The position numbers and the translations under genes were made by a program. Below, in pieces: positions 31,163 through 36,714 of a DNA stretch of 36,714 bases. The notes below the pieces were generated by a model. The model was not told where the DNA came from. It saw only the letters and a program-made list of their open reading frames with translations, and did no database searches. The DNA is from Oscillospiraceae bacterium (GTDB lineage Bacteria > Bacillota > Clostridia > Oscillospirales > Oscillospiraceae). How positions within the stretch are numbered: the stretch's first letter is position 1; each line of letters begins with the position of its first letter. The stretch is from contig JAHHSG010000020.1 of NCBI GenBank assembly GCA_020025305.1, positions 1 to 36,714 on the forward strand, written 5' to 3'.

Positions 31163-32389
31163 ATGGAAGAAAAACTGCAAGAATACGCACAGCTCCTGAC
31201 ACAGGTGGGATTGAACATTCAGCCCGGACAGACGCTGGTGATTTCTTCTCCGGTGGCGTGTGCCCCTTTTGCGAGATTGTGTGCTGCCGCTGCCTATCAG
31301 AGGGGCTGCCGTGAGGTTGTGATGAATTGGCAGGATGACGAGTTAGCAAGGCAGCGTTATCTGTATGCCGACGGCGCTGTTTTTGATGAGGTACCCCAGT
31401 GGCGGCGTCACTTTTTCAATGATTATGCCCGGGAGGGCGTGGCTTATCTCTCCATTGCCGCGGAGGATCCGGAAGCGCTGCAGGGGGTAGACCCGGATCG
31501 GCTGCTGCGCTCACAGCGTGCCAGCGGTCAGGCGCTGGAGGATTTTTATCGCTTGCAGATGTGCAGTGGATTCCCATGGTGCATTGCTTCTGTCCCTATT
31601 CCCTCGTGGGCTAAGCGGGTGTTCCCCGATGTGAGCGAGGAGGAGGCTATGGCTAAGTTGTGGGACGCCATTCTCTATACGGTGCGCATCAACGGCGATG
31701 GCAAGAGTGTGGAGCGCTGGCAGCAGCACATTGCCATGCTGGCCCGGCGGAAGGAGAAGCTGAACCAAATGCACCTGTGCTCCCTCCACTACACCAACAG
31801 CCTAGGGACGGATCTCGTTGTGCAGCTGCCGGAAGGCCATGTCTGGGAGGCAGGCGACGATGTGAGCCGCGCAGGACAGACGTTCATTGCCAATATGCCC
31901 ACGGAGGAGATCTTTACGTCTCCGCTGCGCAATGGGGTCAACGGCGTAGTCTATGCCTCTATGCCGCTTGTCAATGAGGGCAACATCATTGACGGGTTCC
32001 ACTTTGTGGTGAAGGATGGCAGGATTGTGGAGGCGCACGCACGGCAGGGGGAAGCGTTTTTGAAGGCGGCGATCAGCGTAGATGAAGGCGCCTCCTATTT
32101 CGGCGAGGTGGCGCTTGTGCCCTATGACAGCCCGATCTCTAATTTGAAGATGCTGTTCTACAATACGCTTTTTGATGAAAATGCCGCCTGCCACATTGCC
32201 TTTGGCGAGGCGTACCCCTGCCTGGAGGGCGGTCGGGACATGAATAAGGAGGAGCTGAAGGCCCGCGGACTCAATGATTCTATCACCCATGTGGACTTTA
32301 TGGTGGGGACTGCGGATCTGTCTGTTGTGGGTTGTACCCGGGATGGGCGGGAAATCCCTGTCATGAAGAATGGAAATTTTGTCATATGA
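31163..32389 (+). CDS. Aminopeptidase, peptidase family M29 (PepS/AmpS type)
   Basis: A 408-residue cytoplasmic metallo-aminopeptidase that removes N-terminal residues from peptides. The two-metal ligands are recognisable by motif: NMPTEEIFTSP near residue 245, YFGEVALVP near 312, CHIAFGEAY near 344 and THVDFMVG near 375. The length and the LNIQPGQTLVISSPV start are typical of AmpS/PepS. A GTGGGGAT site precedes the ATG. It lies 59 bp before an AroE-like gene in the same direction, so the two probably form one unit behind the promoter at 31088-31116. Why a peptidase is paired with a dehydrogenase is not evident. Confidence 0.94.
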   Translation: MEEKLQEYAQLLTQVGLNIQPGQTLVISSPVACAPFARLCAAAAYQRGCREVVMNWQDDELARQRYLYADGAVFDEVPQWRRHFFNDYAREGVAYLSIAAEDPEALQGVDPDRLLRSQRASGQALEDFYRLQMCSGFPWCIASVPIPSWAKRVFPDVSEEEAMAKLWDAILYTVRINGDGKSVERWQQHIAMLARRKEKLNQMHLCSLHYTNSLGTDLVVQLPEGHVWEAGDDVSRAGQTFIANMPTEEIFTSPLRNGVNGVVYASMPLVNEGNIIDGFHFVVKDGRIVEAHARQGEAFLKAAISVDEGASYFGEVALVPYDSPISNLKMLFYNTLFDENAACHIAFGEAYPCLEGGRDMNKEELKARGLNDSITHVDFMVGTADLSVVGCTRDGREIPVMKNGNFVI

Positions 32390-32448
32390 GCAAAAGAAGG
32401 AACGGGGCGGCTAGGAACAAGGCCGCCAAAAAGGAAGGGAGAAAGAAA

Positions 32449-33291
32449 ATGAAAAAATTGTGTGTGATCGGCTACCCGGTGGAGCACAGCCTGTACCCTG
32501 CCATCCAGCGCTGCCTGATGGAACTGGCAGGGCTGGACTACCAGTATGAAGCGGTGGAGGTGCAAAAGCACGAGCTGGAGGACTTTGTCAGGGAGGCCAA
32601 GGCGGGTGCCTATGCCGGCTTCAACGTGACCACCCCCCACAAGCGCAGTATTATTCCGCTGCTGGATGAAGTCAGCGAAGAGGCAAAGCTGTGCGGTGCG
32701 GTGAACACGGTGGTCATCCGCAACGGCAAGGCCTATGGCTATAATAATGACAGCTTGGGTTTCTTGGACAGTCTGGATCGCTTTAAGATTGACCCCAGAG
32801 GCAAGAAGGTATTGCTGATCGGCACTGGTGCCTCCGGACAAGCCATTACTACGGCGCTGGTGCGCGCCGGCGCAGGGAAGGTGATTGTCTGCAACCGCAG
32901 TGTCTATCACGCCAAAGATCTGGCTGAGCGGTTTCCTGATCGTGTGGAGTGGATCTATTTCGGCACTGTGCCGCTGCGCCGTGCCGCGGCTCAGGCGGAT
33001 ATCATCATCAACGCCACCAATCTGGGTATGTCCAACGGCAAGCAGTTCTCCGATCTGGGCTTCCTGCGGGGGGCGAACCCCGATGCGTGGCTCTATGATT
33101 TGGTTTACAGCCCCCGGGATACCCACCTTTTGCAGCAGGGACGCAAGCAGGGCTTAAAGACGATTGCCGGCATCTACATGGTCATCCCCCAGATCATTGA
33201 GGGATTTAAGGACTTCACCGGCCATGAGCTGGATCGCGAGGCTGCATGGGAAACCATTGCCAAGATGCTGGGGGAGAGCGAGCGGTCATAA
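32449..33291 (+). CDS. Shikimate dehydrogenase-like protein (AroE family, divergent)
   Basis: A 280-residue NAD(P)-dependent dehydrogenase of the shikimate/quinate family. The catalytic Lys65 (NVTTPHK), Asn86 (GAVNTV) and Asp101 (NNDSLGF) are present. The dinucleotide loop is GTGASGQA (125-132) rather than the usual GAGGAA/S. The shikimate-binding motif reads GYPVEHSLYP: Ser14 is kept, but the second serine of the canonical SxS is Tyr16. The C-terminal MVIPQIIEGFKDFTG keeps the Gln. The substrate may thus differ from shikimate (quinate or another polyol acid). The ATG at 32449 has GGGAG upstream; the frame extends well upstream and overlaps the previous stop. No other aromatic-pathway gene is nearby, so I withhold the symbol aroE. 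Confidence 0.85.
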   Translation: MKKLCVIGYPVEHSLYPAIQRCLMELAGLDYQYEAVEVQKHELEDFVREAKAGAYAGFNVTTPHKRSIIPLLDEVSEEAKLCGAVNTVVIRNGKAYGYNNDSLGFLDSLDRFKIDPRGKKVLLIGTGASGQAITTALVRAGAGKVIVCNRSVYHAKDLAERFPDRVEWIYFGTVPLRRAAAQADIIINATNLGMSNGKQFSDLGFLRGANPDAWLYDLVYSPRDTHLLQQGRKQGLKTIAGIYMVIPQIIEGFKDFTGHELDREAAWETIAKMLGESERS

Positions 33292-33304
33292 AGAATATCC
33301 CATT

Positions 33305-33334
33305 AAAAAAGACCGCCTGCAGGCGGTCTTTTTT
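33305..33334. terminator. Bidirectional intrinsic terminator
   Basis: A6, stem GACCGCC / GGCGGTC with a TGCA loop, T6. It lies between the AroE-like gene and the convergent DUF3298-like gene, whose stop is 3 bp away. Confidence 0.94.
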
Positions 33335-33337
33335 GCG

Positions 33338-34003
33338 TTACTGCGGAAGGGCGGGAAAAGGCCCGTTTTCCGAGTCGTAGGGTAAACAAAAAGTGGGGAT
33401 GCCTTCCGCTGCCGGGGCAATGGCGTACATCTGATAGAAAAAGCACAGTCCCTCCTCTGTCAGGTAGAAGTGATGACTGTGAAAGGCGGAGCGCAGTTTA
33501 CGCCGCCAATCCTGATGGTAAAGAGCAATTCCCTGACCCTCTTGTGCTTCGATCTCCTGTGCGGCCCGCTCCAACAGTCTGCGCCGCCATGGCGTATGGG
33601 AGGGAAAGAAATCTGAGAGCGCCACGGGCAGCCCGCGGTGCAGATCCCAGGTATCTCCCCGGCGAATCACGGTGCGATGTACGCCGTCTGTCTCCGTGGT
33701 GTCAGTGTAAAGACTTAAAAGATCGACAGTCTCTCGTGTCACGGTGGAAAGCAGCGAGGCGTGCCACTGCGGCAGCGCTCCGGCACTTTCCAGTGCTTGC
33801 CTGCAGGCGTTTTCCGCCTGGGGATAGAGCTCCTTCATGCAGTAGTGCTCAAAGGTGCGCTCACAGGCCAGATAGTAGCGGTTGAAGTTCTTTCCGCCCG
33901 TTCCTGACCAATGGGGCAGCTGGGCCTCAGCGTAAAGGATCGGGATGTCTTCCCATGTGTAGAGAGGACGGATAGAGCAGGGTGTGATCTCAAAACGGGA
34001 CAA
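33338..34003 (-). CDS. DUF3298-like protein with TTG start
   Basis: A 221-residue protein whose C-terminal 50 residues (FYLTEEGLCFFYQMYAIAPAAEGIPTFCLPYD) match the DUF3298 pattern. That domain is best known as the extracytoplasmic sensor part of anti-sigma factor RsiV. The N-terminal half, with PILYAEAQLPHWSGTGGKNFNRYY, fits the DUF4163-like partner domain. There is no signal peptide or membrane span, so this version appears cytoplasmic, and no sigma factor gene is adjacent. The first codon is TTG, supported by AAGGAGG eight bases upstream; no in-frame ATG fits better. Function unknown; lysozyme or envelope sensing by analogy to RsiV is speculative without an anchor. Confidence 0.78.
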   Translation of the reverse strand: MSRFEITPCSIRPLYTWEDIPILYAEAQLPHWSGTGGKNFNRYYLACERTFEHYCMKELYPQAENACRQALESAGALPQWHASLLSTVTRETVDLLSLYTDTTETDGVHRTVIRRGDTWDLHRGLPVALSDFFPSHTPWRRRLLERAAQEIEAQEGQGIALYHQDWRRKLRSAFHSHHFYLTEEGLCFFYQMYAIAPAAEGIPTFCLPYDSENGPFPALPQ

Positions 34004-34090
34004 GGGAGAGCCCTCCTTTTGATGGAAATGATGGGATGATGCGGTGGAGCAGGAGAAAATTTCTCTGTGCTGATGGCAGCGAAAATTGCT

Positions 34091-34127
34091 GAAAGTGGTT
34101 TACTTTCGCAGTTTACAATGTTAAAAT
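34091..34127 (+). promoter_or_regulatory. Promoter and candidate operator of the TrpR-like gene
   Basis: TTTACT (34099-34104), 17-bp spacer, TAAAAT (34122-34127). An inverted repeat GAAAGT-N5-ACTTTC (34091-34107) overlaps the -35, a usual place for an autorepressor to bind. Confidence 0.5.
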
Positions 34128-34176
34128 ACCAACGCAAACGGAAATAATGAAAGATGACAGTAACGGAGGAATGGAT

Positions 34177-34491
34177 ATGCCAAGAACAAATAAGACCAAA
34201 ATTGCAAAGAAAGAGAAGAATGATCTTTTATATCAGGCAATTTTGAAGCTGGAGACAGAGGAGGAGTGCTATAACTTCTTTCAGGATCTGTGTACCATTG
34301 CGGAGCTGCGGGCTATGGAGCAGCGCTACGAGGTGGCAACGCTCTTGGACTCCGGTATGATCTACAGTGAGATTTTGGAGCAGACCGGAGCCTCCAGTGC
34401 TACCATCAGCCGTGTGAATCGCTCCTTGATCAATGGTATGGGCGGCTATGAGAGCGTTTTGGAGAAAATGAAGGGTCAGGAAAAGAAATGA
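34177..34491 (+). CDS. YerC/YecD-family TrpR-like DNA-binding protein
   Basis: A 104-residue helical regulator of the TrpR superfamily (YerC/YecD group). The core runs YQAILKLETEEECYNFFQDLCTIAELRAMEQRYEVA (about residues 18-53), followed by the helix-turn-helix MIYSEILEQTGASSATISRVNRSL (about 60-83). Members in Bacillota are conserved, but the ligand and targets are poorly known; tryptophan binding should not be assumed. The ATG at 34177 is seven bases from GGAGG, whereas two earlier ATGs are too close or lack a site. Its stop overlaps the methyltransferase start by four bases (ATGA), so the two are translationally coupled. A palindrome over its promoter suggests autoregulation. Confidence 0.9.
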   Translation: MPRTNKTKIAKKEKNDLLYQAILKLETEEECYNFFQDLCTIAELRAMEQRYEVATLLDSGMIYSEILEQTGASSATISRVNRSLINGMGGYESVLEKMKGQEKK

Positions 34492-35228
34492 GCTGCTACG
34501 ACGCTTTGGCCGGTACCTACGATGCGCTGACCGGCGATGTAGAATATGAAAAGCGGGCGGACTGGCTGGAAAAACTGCTGGGGCGCAGTGAGATCCCTGT
34601 GCACACGGTGCTGGATCTGGCTTGCGGAACCGGTACGCTGACATGGATCTTTACCGGTCGGGGCTATGAAATGATCGGTGTGGACGGCTCGGAGGAAATG
34701 CTGGCTGCTGCCATGGAAAAGTATGGCTCTGTGGAGGGGATAGCGCCCATTTTTTTGCACCAGTCCATGCCTGAATTGGATCTCTATGGTACGGTGGATG
34801 CCGCTGTGTGCTGTCTGGACAGTCTCAACTATCTGACCTCCCCCAAGGACGTACAGCGCACCTTGGAGCGGCTTCGTCTGTTCATCGCCCCCGGAGGAAT
34901 GCTGATTTTCGATGTCAATACTCCGGAGAAATTGCAGGGGCTGGACGGACAGGTCTTTCTCGATGAGACGGAGGATACCTACTGCGTCTGGCGCCCGGAG
35001 TATCACCGCGGCCTTTGTACCTATTATATGGATATTTTCCGCAGACAGAACGACGATCGGTGGCTGCGCAGTCTGGAGATCCATGAGGAGCGGGCTTATA
35101 CCGTGGAGGAACTGACGCAGTGGCTGAAGGCTGCTGGCTTCGGGAAAATCCGAACCTACGGGGATATGAAGATGCGTCGCCCCGTGCAGGGAGAGCAGCG
35201 GATCTATTTCTCCTGCGTAAGATTGTGA
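34488..35228 (+). CDS. Class I SAM-dependent methyltransferase
   Basis: A 246-residue methyltransferase. Motif I reads VLDLACGTGTLTWIF (41-55), with acidic residue Asp66 in MIGVDGSEEML at the end of the second strand to bind the ribose, and DAAVCCLDSLNYL as motif II/IV. The C-terminal half (about 135-246) is the substrate lid found in small-molecule methyltransferases, including VEELTQWLKAAGFGKIRTYGDM. The substrate is unknown. The start codon overlaps the stop of the TrpR-like gene, and the small membrane protein gene follows 10 bp later, giving a tight operon. Confidence 0.92.
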   Translation: MSCYDALAGTYDALTGDVEYEKRADWLEKLLGRSEIPVHTVLDLACGTGTLTWIFTGRGYEMIGVDGSEEMLAAAMEKYGSVEGIAPIFLHQSMPELDLYGTVDAAVCCLDSLNYLTSPKDVQRTLERLRLFIAPGGMLIFDVNTPEKLQGLDGQVFLDETEDTYCVWRPEYHRGLCTYYMDIFRRQNDDRWLRSLEIHEERAYTVEELTQWLKAAGFGKIRTYGDMKMRRPVQGEQRIYFSCVRL

Positions 35229-35238
35229 GGGTACGGTT

Positions 35239-35517
35239 ATGAACGAGGCTTTTTTAGGCTTGGCGGCACTGTCGGCAGTTCTCTGGGCGCACGCCGTCTA
35301 TACGTGGAAACACAAGCGGGATAAAGGGCAGAGAACGCTGCGGAAGTTGGATCGAGTGCTCTTGTGGATTGTGCCGATGCTGTGCGCCGCAGCACTGGCA
35401 GCCGGGGCGTTGGGAATGGTTATGCACTGGGAGAGCGCTATGGTTTATGCTATGGGGCTGCTCCTTCTGGTATTGTCCCTGTGGGGCAACGGGCAGGTGC
35501 GCCGTATCTGCCAGTGA
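35239..35517 (+). CDS. Small two- or three-span membrane protein
   Basis: A 92-residue protein I do not recognise. It has a short hydrophobic N-terminus (about residues 4-20), a basic loop (KHKRDKGQRTLRKLDR), and two hydrophobic stretches (about 41-60 and 66-82), ending in a short basic tail. GAGGG lies seven bases before the ATG. It sits 10 bp behind the methyltransferase gene and 64 bp before hslO, all in the same direction. Codon use and spacing support a real gene. Confidence 0.75.
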   Translation: MNEAFLGLAALSAVLWAHAVYTWKHKRDKGQRTLRKLDRVLLWIVPMLCAAALAAGALGMVMHWESAMVYAMGLLLLVLSLWGNGQVRRICQ

Positions 35518-35581
35518 ACATGAAATTTGCACAAAATATAGAAACTACAACAAAAACGAGAAATTAAGAGGTTTGATAACG

Positions 35582-36469
35582 ATGAGTGATAGAATTGTAC
35601 GAGCCATCACCAGTGACGGCATGGTGAAAGCGACTGCTATTTGCAGCCGGGAGCTGACGGAACGTGCCCGCCAGATCCATCACACGCTGCCGGTGGGGAC
35701 GGCGGCATTGGGGCGCACGCTGGCGGCGGCATCCATGATGGGCAACGCCTTGAAGGGCGAGGGGGCCAGTATTACGCTGCAGATCAAGGGCGGTGGCCCG
35801 CTGGGGAATGTGCTGGCTGTATCGGATACCGACGGCAATGTCCGCGGGTATGTGGCAAATCCGGGACTGGATCTCCCTTTGCGTGAGGACGGCAAGCTGG
35901 ATGTAGGTACTGCCGTGGGGAATACGGGCACCTTCACCGTCATCAAAGACTTAAATATGAGGGACCCTTATGTAGGCACCATTGATCTGATGGGCGGCGA
36001 AATCGCCGAGGATGTGGCTGCCTATTTTGTGGAGTCTGAGCAGATTCCCACCGCCTGCGGTCTGGGCGTGCTGGTAGAGCGGGATCAGAGCGTCCGTGCT
36101 GCTGGCGGCTATCTTATCCAGCTGCTGCCGGGCGCCGATGAGGACACCATTACCAAAATAGAGGGCGGCATTATGGCGGCTGGCAGTGTGTCTGCTATTC
36201 TTGATAAGAATCCGGATCCGGAGGCCCTGCTGCGCACGGTCATGTCTGATTTTGATCTGGAGATCCTGCAAAGTACCCCTGTGGAGTATCGCTGCTATTG
36301 CAGCCGCGAGCGGGTAGAGCGTGCCCTTATTTCTCTTGGGACAGAAGAACTGGAGAAGATTCTCGAAGAACAGGGCTCCTGCCAGATGACCTGCCAGTTC
36401 TGCGATGCGGTGTACGATTTTGATGCAGCGCAGCTGCGGGCTCTTATCGATGGGCTGCAGGAAAAATAA
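35582..36469 (+). CDS. hslO: Redox-regulated chaperone Hsp33
   Basis: A 295-residue cytoplasmic holdase switched on by oxidation. The N-terminal core has the family blocks TALGRTLAAASMMG-like near 40-53, LQIKGGGPLGNVLAVSDTDGNVRGYV (60-85), and DPYVGTIDLMGGEIAEDVAAYF. The C-terminal redox switch carries the four zinc ligands Cys238 and Cys240 (CYC) and Cys271 and Cys274 (CQFC); an extra Cys267 lies next to them. The start at 35582 follows GAGG by ten bases; the frame is open far upstream through the previous gene and is not used there. It is the last gene of the run that begins with the TrpR-like gene. Confidence 0.96.
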   Translation: MSDRIVRAITSDGMVKATAICSRELTERARQIHHTLPVGTAALGRTLAAASMMGNALKGEGASITLQIKGGGPLGNVLAVSDTDGNVRGYVANPGLDLPLREDGKLDVGTAVGNTGTFTVIKDLNMRDPYVGTIDLMGGEIAEDVAAYFVESEQIPTACGLGVLVERDQSVRAAGGYLIQLLPGADEDTITKIEGGIMAAGSVSAILDKNPDPEALLRTVMSDFDLEILQSTPVEYRCYCSRERVERALISLGTEELEKILEEQGSCQMTCQFCDAVYDFDAAQLRALIDGLQEK

Positions 36470-36490
36470 GGGCCCTGCACAGGGCCTTTA
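36468..36490 (+). terminator. Probable intrinsic terminator of hslO
   Basis: Short stem AAGGGCCCT / AGGGCCTTT with a 4-nt loop right at the stop codon; the T-run is only three bases. Further A and T tracts follow at 36491-36509. Confidence 0.6.
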
Positions 36491-36520
36491 AGAAAAAAAG
36501 AGTTTTTTTCGATTTTACTG

Positions 36521-36549
36521 TTGACATATTCGCGCTTCTTTGATATACT
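36521..36549 (+). promoter_or_regulatory. Strong sigma-A promoter of the tRNA cluster
   Basis: TTGACA (36521-36526), 17-bp spacer, TATACT (36544-36549), 32 bp before the first tRNA. Typical of stable-RNA promoters. Confidence 0.82.
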
Positions 36550-36581
36550 CATCCTTGCCGTTCGTGAGGAGCGGTAAGGAC

Positions 36582-36658
36582 GGGAGCATAGCTCAGCTGG
36601 TTAGAGCACCTGCCTTACAAGCAGGGGGTCACTGGTTCGAGTCCAGTTGTTCCCACCA
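36582..36658 (+). tRNA. tRNA-Val (anticodon UAC)
   Basis: Full cloverleaf: acceptor GGGAGCA / TGTTCCC, D arm GCTC / GAGC, anticodon stem CCTGC / GCAGG with loop CTTACAA (anticodon TAC), T arm ACTGG / CCAGT with TTCGAGT. CCA is encoded at 36656-36658. Reads GUA and probably other valine codons. Confidence 0.97.
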
Positions 36659-36661
36659 CAT

Positions 36662-36714
36662 GGCCAAGTAGTTCAGTTGGTTAGAACGCCAGCCTGTCAC
36701 GCTGGAGGTCGAGG
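36662..36714 (+). tRNA. tRNA-Asp (anticodon GUC), cut by the window end
   Basis: Acceptor 5' strand GGCCAAG, D arm GTTC / GAAC, anticodon stem CCAGC / GCTGG with loop CTGTCAC (anticodon GTC), then the variable loop and the start of the T stem. The 3' part lies outside the window. It follows tRNA-Val by three bases, so a tRNA operon continues to the right. Confidence 0.93.

Overview
The window looks like a core-chromosome segment of a spore-forming, moderately GC-rich member of the Clostridia (Bacillota), probably an Oscillospiraceae- or Butyricicoccaceae-like gut anaerobe. The basis is strong AGGAGG-type ribosome binding sites, sigma-A promoters with 16-18 bp spacers, SpoVT, a PdaB-like spore deacetylase with a sigma-E-like promoter, a stand-alone TrpR-like YerC protein, YheO-like and XpaC/TelA families, and no phage, IS or CRISPR structure. 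The taxon is an inference; no marker gene names it directly.

Layout. 1-226: end of an rRNA operon (spacer, 5S rRNA, terminator). 488-3259: PAP2 phosphatase, an orphan protein, type-4 uracil-DNA glycosylase, and a CmpB-like membrane protein. 3388-5939: monoacylglycerol lipase-like hydrolase divergent from glycerol kinase, a plausible lipid-to-glycerol-3-phosphate pair. 6022-11434: envelope and stress genes on the plus strand (zinc-ribbon protein, UlaG-like metallo-hydrolase, DUF6512-like membrane protein, XpaC, TelA, TPM protein, histidine phosphatase). 11495-18055: minus-strand block (ROK-like kinase, SpoVT, VTT-domain membrane protein, homoserine dehydrogenase with its YheO-type regulator, AsnRS). 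18230-20693: pseudouridine catabolism (kinase with a fused winged helix, then PsuG) and a DUF1294 protein. 20792-24934: two-gene ABC exporter with a very large coiled-coil permease. 25201-26567: spore-type polysaccharide deacetylase and a small HTH regulator. 26896-30649: BrkB-like protein, TrkA, and MgtE behind a long structured leader. 31163-36469: M29 aminopeptidase, AroE-like dehydrogenase, DUF3298-like protein, then TrpR-like regulator, methyltransferase, small membrane protein and Hsp33. 36582-end: tRNA-Val and a tRNA-Asp cut by the window edge.

Most genes are ordinary housekeeping genes. The strongest candidate for something undescribed is the roughly 320-nt leader of mgtE (30650-30972). 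It has its own promoter, a long-range stem whose one non-Watson-Crick pair is G-U only on the mgtE strand, a repeated 8-mer that could support switching, and a long intrinsic terminator just before mgtE. I could not find the conserved M-box 3' core in it. Two short cysteine-rich reading frames with good ribosome binding sites lie antisense to one another inside the stem.

Other points are candidate sigma-E and sigma-G promoters before the pdaB-like gene and spoVT, candidate operators before four genes, an ACT-less homoserine dehydrogenase, and an AroE homologue with an altered shikimate-binding motif. Protein families were assigned by reading motifs; no database search was run.
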